This document shows, piece after piece, positions 50,125 to 63,665 of a stretch of 64,000 nucleotides of DNA. The stretch spans positions 4,630,269 to 4,694,268 of the forward strand of contig JAQFVV010012423.1 of the NCBI GenBank assembly GCA_028023455.1, given 5' to 3'. The position numbers and the translations under genes are program-made. The notes beneath the pieces are model-generated. The model saw nothing but the letters and a program-made list of their open reading frames with translations. It did not search any database and was not told the DNA's origin. Numbering within the stretch: the stretch's first letter is position 1; every line of letters starts with the position of its first letter. Origin of the DNA: Epiperipatus broadwayi. Its lineage: Eukaryota; Onychophora; Udeonychophora; Euonychophora; Peripatidae.

Positions 50125-50353
50125 TGAATCATGTGTTATGATATAAAATTTGACAGTGTGTTTTGTACTTTAATGCATGATGAAACAATGAAATAATATG
50201 TTAATATTAAATTTTGTTTAAATTGGGCAAATGAGTCACATAAGTGTTTTAAAGTTATTTTCAAGAAATGGCAGGGAGAGCATTGTATGTGATCTATGAA
50301 CCATGAATCATATAAAACACACTGTCTCATTTCATATCATGATGTGTGATTCA
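50125..50353. mobile_element. Small inverted-repeat element (MITE-like)
   Basis: TGAATCATGTGTTATGATAT...GACAGTGTGTTTT at the left (50125-50167) is matched in reverse by AAAACACACTGTCTC...ATATCATGATGTGTGATTCA at the right (50309-50353), about 80% identical over ~43 bp. Total 229 bp, no coding capacity; a minus-strand frame inside (50136-50330) is incidental. A convincing target duplication was not found. Confidence 0.6.
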
Positions 50354-51260
50354 AATATATTAATAACTTAAAATTTTTATAATGAATATTTTAACTAAGT
50401 CTCTATGTGATGCGTACATTGATTTAAAGATGGCATTTTAGTTATCTTATATAAAGAAACAATTACCTTTTCACAGGATCATGTACACATGATATACTTT
50501 GGTAACAACTTCCAAAATAAGGATGTTATCAAAATTCTAAGTATCGGATTTCACATAAATTTCAACATCTTCATTTCCTGATGGCCTGACAAAATCTCTT
50601 CCTAAAGGAATGTCCAATAATGAACACGTCAATCGAACTTGTAAACTAAATACAGTGAGCAACCTGCCAATTGTAGCATATGCATCTTTGAAGATAAATA
50701 TTTAAAAATATTTATGTATCTCATTTAAAAGTCAATCTTTTAAAAAAAATAATATTCTTCCTTGATGTTAAAAAATTACCTGTAGAAAAAGTTTCCTATT
50801 TTTTATAATTTTTTATGAATTTGTTGTTGTTCTTTTGGTAAATGTAAGTGGTTGTTTGAAACCTTAACTTCACTAAAACATTCAATCCATGGCTTGGATA
50901 GAATTAAATAGAAATATATTAAAATAAATGTTTTAATTCTCTTACTTTTTCATATAAATCTCTAGTTATTCTAATAACTTAACATCACTATAGAAATTGG
51001 ATTGTAATACTATTATATGTATTTTAAATAAGATTGATATTTGTACATTTTGATGATTTAAATCTCCCTGTATGTATATAACTAATCATTCTAATATACA
51101 TACTAGTTGTTTTTTTGTTAGTTGTTTAACTTAAATTTCCAAAAAGCAAAACAAAATGTGTACTAATTTAAAAAATCCCCTGCATATTCCAATAAGTACT
51201 AGAATAAATAAAGTATTCAAATGATTAGTTAATTGTATATAAAATCTTGAGATATTTAAG
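50354..51260. other. AT-rich non-coding stretch
   Basis: Nothing recognised. Confidence 0.4.
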
Positions 51261-51348
51261 CAAAAAAAGGGAAAACTTGAACTTTAATTTAATGTCCTTT
51301 AACTCTCATGTCTATCACTTTACCACTATGCTAAGCCCCACATGTCAC
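51261..51348 (-). repeat. tRNA-derived SINE head
   Basis: Minus strand reads GGGGCTTAGCATAGTGGTAA (A-box region close to real tRNAs), AGTGATAGACATGAGAGTTA, then AAAGTTCAAGTTTTCCC (B-box-like), ending in a T run like a pol III terminator. The acceptor arms do not pair, so it is SINE-derived or a tRNA pseudogene. Confidence 0.55.
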
Positions 51349-51589
51349 AATTTAAATTGAAATTCTCAGCAGGCTTTAATAAAAAATAAAATTACTTAAA
51401 ATTGTTAGTCATTCAAAGTCAAAGTAAGAAAAAGCTTATAATTTTAAACATAGTAAATAATTACTAAAAAAATAATTGAATGGTTTATTGCTCAAGATTT
51501 CGTAAGCAGTTCAAGCAATATGAACTACAGACTGGAGCTACTTTCCAAGAATCATGAGTTTCAGAGATTGCTAGTTCACTAAACCATAC

Positions 51590-51690
51590 AGTAAATCTGA
51601 CATCTCAAACTGGCAGCCTGTGAGCCACATGCGGCCTTTGGTGGGATTTTTTATGGCCCACAGCTATGATGCTATGCAATAAAAAGAAAA
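51590..51690. mobile_element. Possible hAT-type transposon end
   Basis: CAAACTGGCAGCCTGTGAGC, CACATGCGGCCTTTGG and TATGGCCCACAGC resemble the GGCCCGCGGGCC...GCGGCCC motif seen at ends of many animal hAT elements. Unusually GC-rich for the locus. The partner end was not found and the following 250 bp show no transposase. Confidence 0.35.
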
Positions 51691-52349
51691 CTGAACAATA
51701 TGTTGCAAACAATAAATTAATTTTAAAAAACAAGCTTTTATATTTAATTACATAAAGTAAAATATATACAATAGTTGTTGGCTACATAATTCTCAGTTAC
51801 ACACATAGGTAAATATTTTTAATGACATGCTTTTATGAGGCTGAAGCATTTGAGATAAGATAAACATCAAAGCTGGCAACATTAATAATGTGCTGCTGCT
51901 CTTCCAAGAACATAAATACATTCCAGCAAAACTTCAGTCAGCTATTTGGACCACCAATGTAGCAATCCTATCTGCAGATGTTGGGTTTTTCTTAAAACTG
52001 TAACAAAAGGCAGTTGTGCTAGTTTCTTTGTTCTTATCAGTGTGTTAAAAATTTGCAGATTGTTTCCTTTAATAACTCATTCAAAAAATGTAAGTAAACT
52101 GTTATGTCCGAGTGTTTCTATCTTTCTGAAACTAGTCAGACAGTGTAAGAAATAACAAGCATGCATTTGACATTTTGTTATATAATATTTTAATTATAAT
52201 AAAACATGAGAAACAATAATATTTTACATATAAGTCAGTTTTTGAAACACTAAAAGTTCTTCAATTTTACCAGTCTATGTTTGGCCTTGGGAAACATCAG
52301 TGGCTTTGGCCATTTCTAATCTATTGCCTTATGCACAGCTTTTTCTTTT
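51691..52349. other. Non-coding stretch before the trinucleotide arrays
   Basis: Frame 51946-52155 (69 residues, Cys/Ser/Leu-rich) has no recognisable motif. May belong to the hAT-like element's body. Confidence 0.35.
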
Positions 52350-52624
<275 letters not shown>

Positions 52625-52905
52625 CTGTTGTTGTTGTTCTTGATATTGTTGTTGCTATGATGATGATGATGATGAGATTTCAAAAAAACTTTATTTAAAA
52701 CATAAAGGTATAATCAATTTATACATATTATTATTATCATCATTATCATCATCATTATTATTGTTGTTGTTGAACAATAATTTTATTAAACTTTATTTAC
52801 AAAAATTAGAAACGTTTGATTGCAAGGGTTACAATGGCAATCTTTTTTTTCCTTGAGTTACAAATAATTGGTGTAACTGTAAATATTGAACTCTTTAAAC
52901 CCAAG

Positions 52906-52969
52906 GAAAATAATAATAGAAGTAGCAATAACAGTAACAATAATAATAATAATAGTAATAATAATAATA

Positions 52970-53036
<67 letters not shown>

Positions 53037-53051
53037 TGATGATGATGATGA
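52906..53051. repeat. (AAT)n/(GAT)n array
   Basis: Mixed AAT, AGT and about ten GAT units, then AAT and five GAT units abutting repeat R copy 1. Reads as a (CAT/ATT) tail on the minus strand. Confidence 0.95.
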
Positions 53052-53357
53052 AAAAACATATTCATTTTAAAATAATTACTTTATTAATATAATTTAAATG
53101 AAAAATAAAATATCAAAATTAAGCTTTTTATATCTTTTTATTAATATAAACATCACATGATCACCATTTCTTATGCTTGCTTATAACTGTTATTAAACAG
53201 GCAAAACTTTCCACATAGTATTGCCACACAGTGCAAACCAGAGTAATCAATCCGATGTCAGAAGGCTTGTGCATAAAATCCCCATCTAATGCCTACTCAT
53301 CTAATATCCCCAGACTAGTTTCTGGCTTGTGGGCTTCGTCAGTGAGGAGCCTTGGAT
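53052..53357 (-). repeat. Repeat R, copy 1
   Basis: About 300 bp, shared with 53870-54174: AAAATAATTACTTTATTAAT, CATCACATGATCA, TGTTATTAAACAGGCAAAAC, AAGGCTTGTGCATAAAATCC, CCCCAGACTAGTTTCTGGCT and GTCAGTGAGGAGCCTTGGAT. In minus orientation the trinucleotide array follows its A/T-rich end, as in a retroposon with a microsatellite tail. Confidence 0.85.
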
Positions 53358-54174
<817 letters not shown>

Positions 54175-54193
54175 CTGAGAGCACTGCACTTGA

Positions 54194-54353
54194 ATCCAAG
54201 GCTCCTCACTGATGAAGCCCACCAGCCAGAAACTAGTCTGGAGATATTGGATAAATAGGCACTAGATGGAGATTTTATGCACAAGCCTTCTGGCATCCAT
54301 TGATTACTCTGGTTTGCATTGAGTGGCAATACTGTGTGGAGAGTTTTGCATGT
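54194..54353 (+). repeat. Repeat R, copy 3 (inverted, partial)
   Basis: Reverse of the last ~160 bp of copy 2. ATCCAAGGCTCCTCACTGAT faces GTCAGTGAGGAGCCTTGGAT across 19 bp, giving a strong hairpin. Confidence 0.88.
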
Positions 54354-55235
54354 TTTTATTAATCTATTAAATGTGGTTTCTAAAATTTTTAAATGGTATT
54401 CTTAAATGTTTAATTTATAAAATCTATGTGGCATATATTTCCATTTAAAAAATAGTCTTACAAATTTTGATGAGAAAGAAAAAAATATCTAAGAATAGTA
54501 AGGAAACTCAAATATACCAAAAATATTTTTTCAGATATAAATTCCATTCTCACTTTTGAACAGATTTGTGTTAATAAGTGCACAAAAATGACATTATCTA
54601 TTTGATTAATCATTCATATAAATATCACAGTCCTAAAATATGATCATCTAATGTGAATAATCATGCAAGCATAATATGTAAAAATCTTTACTTGTATGTG
54701 TATTCATATTTTTTGAACAAATAATACATTAAAATAATTGTTTGATTTATATTACTGAAAGTTCAAAAAACTGTAAACTGTAGAAGACATAAATCTTTAC
54801 ATAAGAAATATAAATATGATACCTACTGAATAGAAGAATTACTCATTTTTACCAAAAAAATGAGTGACTTTTAAATATATAAATAAGTAGGTAATTTTTA
54901 AGAAAAGAGGATCTCCAACAAAATTAAAACAAAAATATGGATAACAGCAGTAAGATATTTTATTTTCAATTTACTGTCTTTATTATATATAATCTAATCT
55001 CTATAACCATGGTAAAATAGCAATCTTCAAATTATATTTGGATATTACAATTTTTATTATATTTAGTTTAATATTGCATTGTTGTTATAGTCAATTCTGA
55101 AACAATCTACTGGAATATATAGATGTAGAGTTTTATAATAAAAATGAACTAATATTTAAATATTGTGTATTAGAGTAAGAACTTTTAAAAATAAAAGTAG
55201 ACATATGTTTATCATAAATATTATATATTTTCTAA

Positions 55236-55295
<60 letters not shown>

Positions 55296-58200
55296 AACTA
55301 TAACCCACTCACACATCACCGCTCATGTACATTATTTGAGCAAATGCCCCAGGAGCCAGTTCTATTAATGAATAGGTAGATTTATCACTTTATCTGATTC
55401 ATAATTAATGCTGAGACTCTTTGACTTATGTTTATCTTACAGCTTCACTCAGTGGGAGGTTACAGAAAGTTCATAACGTATAGAGAATATAAATAAATGA
55501 AGGAAAAATACTATAAGCTATCAAATAAATATAAACCTTATTTATTAATTAACCAAATGATACAGGCTAGCAGAGTTTCATTTATTCTATCTAACAAAAT
55601 ATAATTTCAATTTGATCTCTTCCATCATCCAGTTACACTCTATAATAGCTCAATATAACTCTGACAGAATAGAAAAGTACAACACTAAATAACTCTATTG
55701 TTCAGCACATCTTAATCTAAAAAGCTGAATCAATGTTGATCTAGGAACACAAAATCAGATCTCGGGGAATCTATAACACAGTTAGACTAAGAAATATATT
55801 AACCAGTAATTTATAAATCGAAATTATAATAAGATATAACGAAATAAATTGAATAATGTTTACTGGGCTTGCGATTAGATAGTGAAGGAGATAGGGTATC
55901 TTTTAATCTCACATCATCATCCAAATAATACTTTAACTAGGCAACACTTTTATAAGTTTATCACGTGGTAAAATATTTCATGTAATGTTTGGATCTAGGA
56001 AACAATATTATTAGATCTTAGCATATTTAATATCAAAGCCATAAAATAATATATTTAATTTTGTAATAGATGTATGAAATATGGAGATGTGGAAACCAGA
56101 ATTTGAATGCATATAAGAACAACTCAAGACACAGTTTTAAATAATAAACAAAGCTTTTATTTACACTTAAGGTTTAGTTAAAAAAAATAATATCAGAATA
56201 AGACTTTTGTCTTAATTTTAAAATTTACAAGCAAATTTATTAATTGAAATTTAGGATTATCCCCATTACATATTACACAATTTATTATTGGCATATTTAT
56301 AAATGTAAATTAGCTAACAAATTATACCTTAATATTCTGACTTTGAATATCTAGGCTATCTAAATAATTGTTATCAAAATACAACACTGAACAAATCATA
56401 CATTATATTATAGGGCACAATATACACTTTTGAAGAGGATATACTATCAATAGTTGGAATAAAACAAATTAATACATTTGTCTATCAAGGGAGAAACTTT
56501 AAATAATCTTAATGAAATAATCACTTTAAATACCTACAATTTCAGGCATCCAAAATAAAATAGAAACAAATACTAATCTTACAGGATGATTTGATGATTT
56601 CTAACTTATGACAAATTCAACATGATATACTGTATAATGTTTATTTTCAGATATATAAACTTAGCAATATTATACCTTTATATCTGCGATATTATTTACA
56701 TTATGCGTGTGTGTTACATCCCATGCAATAATAACAGAAAACAATATTTCTACACATTATCAATTTATTCAGGAATTATTAAATAATTTAATTTCGGACA
56801 ATGTCATACACCTACCAGCAAATAGAACACTATATCTATTCTAATATTCAATAAAGAATTTAAATTAACTATTTATCTGACCACTGACTGAATTACACAG
56901 AGCTATATTTTATGATAATACAAACTATATGTTCAAGAGGAGTCCAGCACATGAGGAGCAAACAAACTCTTTAACTAATATATCAACAATAACTTATTTG
57001 AATCTGAAATACACTATTGGTGGAATTTTTTTCATCACCAAACAAACAATGGGAAAATGTCACTTGACTTCATAAATATCATCTCATAATACATATGTAT
57101 GCAATCAAAAATAGGTTCTACGCATGGAAAAATACTTAAAAATATACTAAGGGGAAAAATCTTTCATCCCTACAATCATAGAATGTATCAAGAATAATTT
57201 CCTTTTCCACAGCTCTTCTACATATCTAGCATTATATGCTGGCAGATAAATACACAGAGATAAAACACTCATTCCTTCAATTCTTTAGAATATGACAACA
57301 TCCGAAATTTATATTGAGAAATAGTTATGAAACTAAATGTTTATTAAGTAAATATAATAATTGCACAAAATAAACACACAAACGCATAAATAAGAGTATA
57401 AAAAAAAACAATTCTAAGTTATATAATATGCGAAAGTTACGATAGATAAATAACATATTAAAATATAAACTTTTAGCTTAAATAAGACATTTGATTGTTT
57501 CAAATTCAAATAATATTAATTATTATGAACGGGTTTTTATACTTTAAACAGTAATAATCTAATAAATTAAGTTTTATTACCTCTAACACAATATTCTTTC
57601 TTCCCTTTTTTTTTCTAGCTACTCTTGAAATTAACTCTCCCTTTGAGATAAAAGAGAGATATATAAGATTAAATCCTCTTTAATAATATACCCAACATAT
57701 ATATTTTTCACTTTCAAATAAAAGAAAAATCATATTTAAGCAATAAGATTTTACCAGCATATTCATCATTTTTGTGGATATGCTATCCTGAGAAGTTCTC
57801 GAAGCTCACAAATTAAATAAACATATAATATTAAATACATACAACACTAAATCTGTCTAACTATCTATGATATATATATATATACTATTAACAATAAATA
57901 AAATAAAAAAATAGAGTCCTTCTTCTTTTAACTTGAAAAAAAAATATTCACTTGCAAAGTTTCTTTTCAAGCTTAATAAATGATCCGGAGATTAATTCCA
58001 AAATGAGTGCATGCTTAAATATGAATATGAAACATAAAATAAGTTCTTGTAGGACAAAACAGTTATAATTCACAATTAATTTAGTAAACATCCAATGTCC
58101 TTTAGCCATAAGCTAATAAAGTTTACTGATATATCACACATAATGATAAATATTTATAATAATAAATATATGGAAAGACAGTTTTCGCTATTAATTGGTA

Positions 58201-59903
58201 TATTCTGTTATTTATTTTTAAACACATCTAGGGTATTTAATTCAAATGATAACTTAGCATATTTTTCTGCAGAAAATATTCACTTTCATAATTTATAGAT
58301 TCGTATTTGCATTATTAACTTTAATAAGTTGCTGATAATTGTTCACATGCAATTGTATTTCCTTAAACATTAACACATATATCCGTATATCGAAGAGAAC
58401 AAAAAATGTAATATTAAAGTCCTATTCGATTTAGACATCTATATTTGGTAAAGAGTAGTAATTAATTATTCTGGGTAAGTCATATCTATATTTTTTTAAT
58501 AAAACACATATTATTTTATAAGCATAAAATAAGATATAAAGTTAGCATTCCGCAATAATTATTAAATGTCAAACACATAATCAAATACACGTATCCTTTT
58601 AAATTTTAACTTCACTTTTGTATACGTAAAATATAAGTTAAACAGAGATCTTATCAAGACAAATTTTGTTAAAAAAGTCTGCATATACTTACATGATGAC
58701 AAAACATTATAAACATCACACATGGGACTTAAAAAATTATAAAGTTCTTGCATTTTGATATTCTTTTTAACGGAGATGAATAAAAGTAAATGAATTAAAG
58801 TAAGTTTAACATTATAAAAGCACATCTTTAAACAAAATGAAAGTGTTAATTTAAATGTTTTAATTAGACAAAAGAGGCAAGACTGATACCTTTATATTTC
58901 TATTCAGCCATTCTCCCCTATAAAGCTTAAATGTCTGGAGTTCCAATAATGAGCTTCATGAAAAGGCTGTTTTAAAGTTTCACTTTACACTGTTTTTGAA
59001 GAAATATAATTGATAGTAGCAGAAAATAAAAAGTGCACTTGTTGAAGTTACAAAAGATAATGTTTCTTTTCTTTTTTATTATTATTAACTATCAGTTAAA
59101 AAAAAAATCACCCCACCAATCAAAAAGGTCACCTGATCACTAGAAGCTTTACTCCCATGTTTTTTTAACACTTAATCAAATAATTAATATTCAAGAAATC
59201 TTTTCAAAAAAAATATTTTGACCTTCACAATTAAATCAAGTCAAATAAAACAAAAAAATGAACTTTTTTTCTCTTTTTTTTTATAACTCTGAAACAAATG
59301 AACATCAATCAACTATTAAATAAATGGTTTATAATATTATTTAGATTAGTCAAACAATTTACTAATTCAAATATCCATTAATCACTAAAAAAATTTATTT
59401 TTGCAAAATTATTAAAGATAATTACTGTAATTTAAATGTTTTATTGTAAGTTTGATATTGTTTGTTGTAACTAGGATATGAAATGGAAATGAGATAATGA
59501 TACATTCATGCATATACACTGCCATGTGAATAATACATTATTCTAACTAAAACATACCTAATATGTCTATGGGTTACAACTGACTATAATATTAGTAAAT
59601 AAATGGGTGTCAATGAATAATAAATCAGAAAACCATTCAACAAACACCAACACTATCTTATAAATAAATAAAACAAACTTTGCATCAATTCAACTACTAT
59701 CATAACACTTTCTGTAATAATCCACCCTCTTCCTTGTATTAAACACTATCAAAATATAATAATAACAATAAATGCTTGAAAAATTGCTAACCAAAATACA
59801 CAGTTGGCCCACATATGAGTTTTTGAACCATTAATATAAAAAATTTAAAAATTTAAGGCGATTTCATTTTTTTTTAGTACAATGCAGTTATTCATTACTG
59901 ATG
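54354..59903. other. AT-rich non-coding stretch
   Basis: (TA)n then (TG)n at 55239-55292. A slightly GC-richer patch (CATGTACATT...GCCCCAGGAGCCAGTTC) lies at 55325-55365. No coding signal; frames at 58095-58298 and 58562-58825 show no domain. Confidence 0.5.
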
Positions 59904-59993
59904 TAACACAACTTAATTACTTGTGCTCATTCAGAAAGTCACAATATATATATATATAACACAACTTAATTACTTGTGCTCATTCAGAAAGTC

Positions 59994-60036
<43 letters not shown>

Positions 60037-60068
60037 CTTTCTGAATATATATATATATATATATATAT
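59904..60068. repeat. 53-bp direct repeat plus (TA)n palindrome
   Basis: A 53-bp unit (TAACACAACTTAATTACTTG, GTGCTCATTCAGAAAGTCA, short TA run) occurs at 59904 and 59957. The second copy's ATTCAGAAAGTCA (59982-59994) pairs exactly with TGACTTTCTGAAT (60034-60046) across a TA loop; another TA run follows to 60068. Confidence 0.95.
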
Positions 60069-61489
60069 TGTACCATTTATTTATATATGGTGCAAATATA
60101 TTGGCATTTGGTAGAAGCTAAAAAATAAAAGTAGATTTAGATTTTTTTTGGACTGTGATTTATTTTTTTTAAAAAAATGTACAATGAAAGTTAAATTATT
60201 CTTTTGTATTTTTTAATGTAATTAGAAATAAAAGTAGAATTGGAGAGAACAAAAGAATTCCAAAAGCAAGTAAAAAGATAAGCTAAAAGAAAAATATTTT
60301 GGCTAATTAAAGATGGCTGAAAAACTTGATAAAAAAAGAAAACTTTATAATGTAAATTTTATAAAGAATCTGTAAGATCATGAACCAAAAAAAAGCCATG
60401 ATAATAGCATGTGCAGAAGTCTGAAAACTGGGCCTCTAGTATAAAAGGCAGAGGTCAGTTTGAAGAACATCTTGTTTCATTTGTTTCTCTAGTTAGTCCT
60501 GGACAACAATAATATATCCAGGATTGCTTCGCTGAAATAATTTGGCATGTTGGAGTGAACCGGAGCTTCTATGGACATCGTGTCTGAAGATGTACACCAG
60601 AAAAGCCTTCGTGGCTGACTAGGAGAATGGACCACAAGATCAAGTAATAACCAAAAGGCCGAGCTCATTCTACCCAAAAAAACTATGCATAGTTATTTAC
60701 TACTGAATTCACTAAACTTACCGGTAAGTTATGCTTCATAATTCCTGATTGTGACAAATTTAAGCATTTGCAAACAATTTTTAAAAGTATGTTTAAACAA
60801 TCCTGATAAAGACACTAATTTTCTTGTAAAGGAGGCATTCATTTTAAGGAATTTTCTAGAAGAAATTTGGAAGTGATCGGTAATTGTGAATTTGTTTTTT
60901 ATTAATTGATTCATATCTGAATTAACAAGTGTTCTCTCCAATTTATTTAATCAGCAACTTAACGTGAAATATTTTAGTTTGTAAGAATAAAAATATTTCT
61001 AATATCAACTTTTCATTTGTATGTTATTAATAATAGTTATTATTTTTTATTATTAAATTTATTATTAGTTTAATAAGAGTTAAAAATGTACTTTACCTTT
61101 GCCAATATGTTATAAGTTCCAGAAAAAATAATATTTAAAAGATAATTCTAGTTTACGGTAGAAATACCAATTCTTAAAAAAAATTAAAATCTTTTCTTTT
61201 TTTATGTACAACTTGCAAGACATGCTGGTGACAGATTTTAGTGAATTTTTTTGAATCCTGGTGCCCATATTAAATAAATTAAAAGCTGATTTAGTCGATA
61301 CCACAATTCATAACAAGTACTAGGCCAAGTTGATCAGGAAAGATAGTTATGTTTTTAAAATAATAATGAAACATTTTTCTTTTTTTTGAATTAAAATAAA
61401 TGAAACATTTATTTTTCTTTTACATAACTTGATCAACTCGTGCATTTATAATGTGTATAGAGGCCTAGAAATATGGTAAATGCTATAAT
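60069..61489 (+). repeat. LTR-like direct repeat, copy 1
   Basis: 1,421 bp, repeated at 62168-63588 with about 5% differences. Begins TGTACCATTTATTTATATAT, as LTRs begin with TG, but ends TATAAT rather than CA. Carries a promoter and splice donor (60440-60723). A Met codon in good context (AAGATGGCTG near 60312) is conserved but opens only ~20 residues. Confidence 0.8.
60440..60723 (+). promoter_or_regulatory. TATA promoter and first-exon-like segment ending in GTAAGT donor (copy 1)
   Basis: TATAAAAGG at 60440; transcription would begin near 60470. A less AT-rich segment follows, and CCG/GTAAGT at 60724 is a consensus 5' splice site. No long reading frame: the longest sense frame is broken by a stop near 60617. 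Confidence 0.5.
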
Positions 61490-62167
61490 GGATACCCAAC
61501 TCAGGCTTCGATTTAACAACCACAACCTGAAATAAGTTTTAATGATAAAGAACATTACAAAAATGACCCAAAGAAACTCACAGCCAGAATATAAATAGTT
61601 TTTTTTTTTAAAAAAATTATATAAAAAAAAACTAACTAACTAATTAAACCCTGATTATTAAAATATAAAAAAATATTTTTTTAATATGACTTCCAGAAAG
61701 AAAAAATATATGTATATTTTTTTGATATGTCTAAAAAAAACACGATCATGGCTGATGTAGACATAAGTCACAAGTATTTGACCGGGTAGGCATTTACTGA
61801 AGAGGGGAAAAACATAGCCCCGAGCCCTAGTATGCAGTATATTAACATAAGACCACCTTTATATGCCCATCAGACTATTTCTAGCAGGGATCCCAATAAA
61901 TAGGAAGGCAGATCAAGTTGGACCAAGTTGCTGCGAGCCTGTAAGACTCAAAATGGTGAGAAATGCTCGTTTGAGCTTATAACTTGGGTTTCTTATCATT
62001 ACTATTACACTTAAGTGGAAAGGATATAGATGAATGTTGAAATATTTTGCATTCCCACCTATATCAGCACGCTACTACAAAAAAAGACATGAATATGAAT
62101 TTAAAAACTTAAAAATAAAATTAGAGTAAACCACTATTTTATTCTCATCTTTGGGCACCGATGGCAT
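61490..62167 (+). other. Segment between the LTR-like repeats
   Basis: 678 bp starting GGATACCCAACTCAGGC. No gag-pol coding seen, and no clear tRNA primer-binding site or purine tract. A GC-richer block at 61775-61990 holds GTATTTGACCGGGTAGGC and CATAGCCCCGAGCCC. Either the internal region of a non-autonomous LTR element or spacer of a tandem duplication. Confidence 0.45.
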
Positions 62168-63581
62168 TGTACTGTTTATTTATATACGGTGCAAATATAT
62201 TGGCATTTTGGTAGAAGCTAAAAAATAAAAGTAGATTTAGATTTTTTTTTGACTGTGATTTATTTTTTAAGAAAAAAATGTACAATGAAAGTTAAATTGT
62301 TCTTTCATATTGTTAATGTAATTAAAAATAAAAGTAGAATTGGAGAGAACAAAATAATTCCAAAAGCAAGTAAAAAGATAAGCTAAAAGAAAAATATTTT
62401 GGCTAATTAAAGATGGCTGAAAAACTTGATAAAAAAAGAGAACTTTATAATGTAAATTTTATAAAGAATCTGCAAGATTATGAACCAAAAAAAAGCCATG
62501 ATAATAGCTAGTGCAGAAGTCTGAAAACTGGGCCTCTAGTATAAAAGGCAGAGGTCAGTTTGAAGAACATCTTATTTCATTTGTTTCTCTAGTTAGTCCT
62601 GGATAACAATAATATATCCAGGATCACTTTGCTGAAATAATTTGGGATGTTGGAGTGAACCGGAGCTTCTGCGGACATCATGCCTGAAGATGTACACCAG
62701 AAAGGCCTTCATGACCGACTAGGAGAATGGACCACAAGATCAAATAATAACCAAAAGGCCGAGCTCATTCTACCCAAAAAAAACTATGCATAGTTATCTA
62801 CTACTGAATTCACTAAACTTACCAGTAAGTTATGCTTCATAATTCCTGGTTGTGACAAATTTAAGCATTTGCAAACAATTTTTAAAAGTATGTTTAAACA
62901 ATCCCAATAGAGACACTAATTTTCTTGTACAAGAGGCATTCATTTTAAGGAATTTTCTAGAAGAAATTTGGAAGTGAACTGTAATTGTGAAATTGTTTTT
63001 TATTAATTGATTCATATCTGAATTAACAAGTGTTCTCGTCAATTTATTTAATCAGCAACTTAATGTGAAATATTTTAGTTTGTAAGAATAAAACTATTTC
63101 TAATATCAACTTTTCATTTGTACGTTATTAATAATAGTTATTATTTTTTATTATTAAATTTATTATTAGTTTAATAAGAGTTAAAAATGTAATTTACCTC
63201 TGCCAATATGTTATAAGTTCCAGGAAAAATAATATTTAAAAGATAATTCTAGTTTACGGTGGAATTACCAATTCTTAAAAAAAATTAAAATCTTTTTTTT
63301 TTTATTTACAACTTGCGAGATGTGCTGGCAACAGATTTTAGAGGATTCTTTTGAATCCTGGCACCCATATTAAATAAATTAAAAGCTGATTTCATCGATA
63401 GCACAATTCATAACAAGCATTAGGTCGAGTTGATCAGGAAAGATAGTTATGTTTTTAGAATAATAATGAAACATTTTTTTTTTTTTGAATTAAAATAAAT
63501 AAAATATTTATTTTTCTTTTACATAACTTGATCAACTTGTGCATTTATAATGCATATAGAGGCCTAGAAATAAGAAAAATG

Positions 63582-63588
<7 letters not shown>
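62168..63588 (+). repeat. LTR-like direct repeat, copy 2
   Basis: Same length as copy 1 (1,421 bp), period 2,099 bp. Starts TGTACTGTTTATTTATATAC. Ends against a (TA)n palindrome. Confidence 0.8.
62540..62824 (+). promoter_or_regulatory. TATA promoter and GTAAGT donor (copy 2)
   Basis: TATAAAAGG at 62540 and CCA/GTAAGT at 62825, both conserved with copy 1 although neighbouring bases changed. Here a 37-residue frame from ATG near 62681 (MPEDVHQKGLHDRLGEW...) stays open to 62790; unrecognised. Confidence 0.5.
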
Positions 63589-63614
<26 letters not shown>

Positions 63615-63624
63615 TACAACTGGT

Positions 63625-63656
<32 letters not shown>

Positions 63657-63665
63657 AACCAGTTG
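63586..63665. repeat. Double (TA)n with CAACTGGTTA palindrome
   Basis: CAACTGGTTA (63617-63626) and TAACCAGTTG (63656-63665) enclose a TA run ending ATTG; a further TA run precedes it. Confidence 0.93.

Noticed and set aside
61490-61520. tRNA primer-binding site after the first LTR-like repeat
   Set aside because: TGGATACCCAACTCAGGC starts with TGG but does not fit the T-arm layout of a tRNA 3' end.
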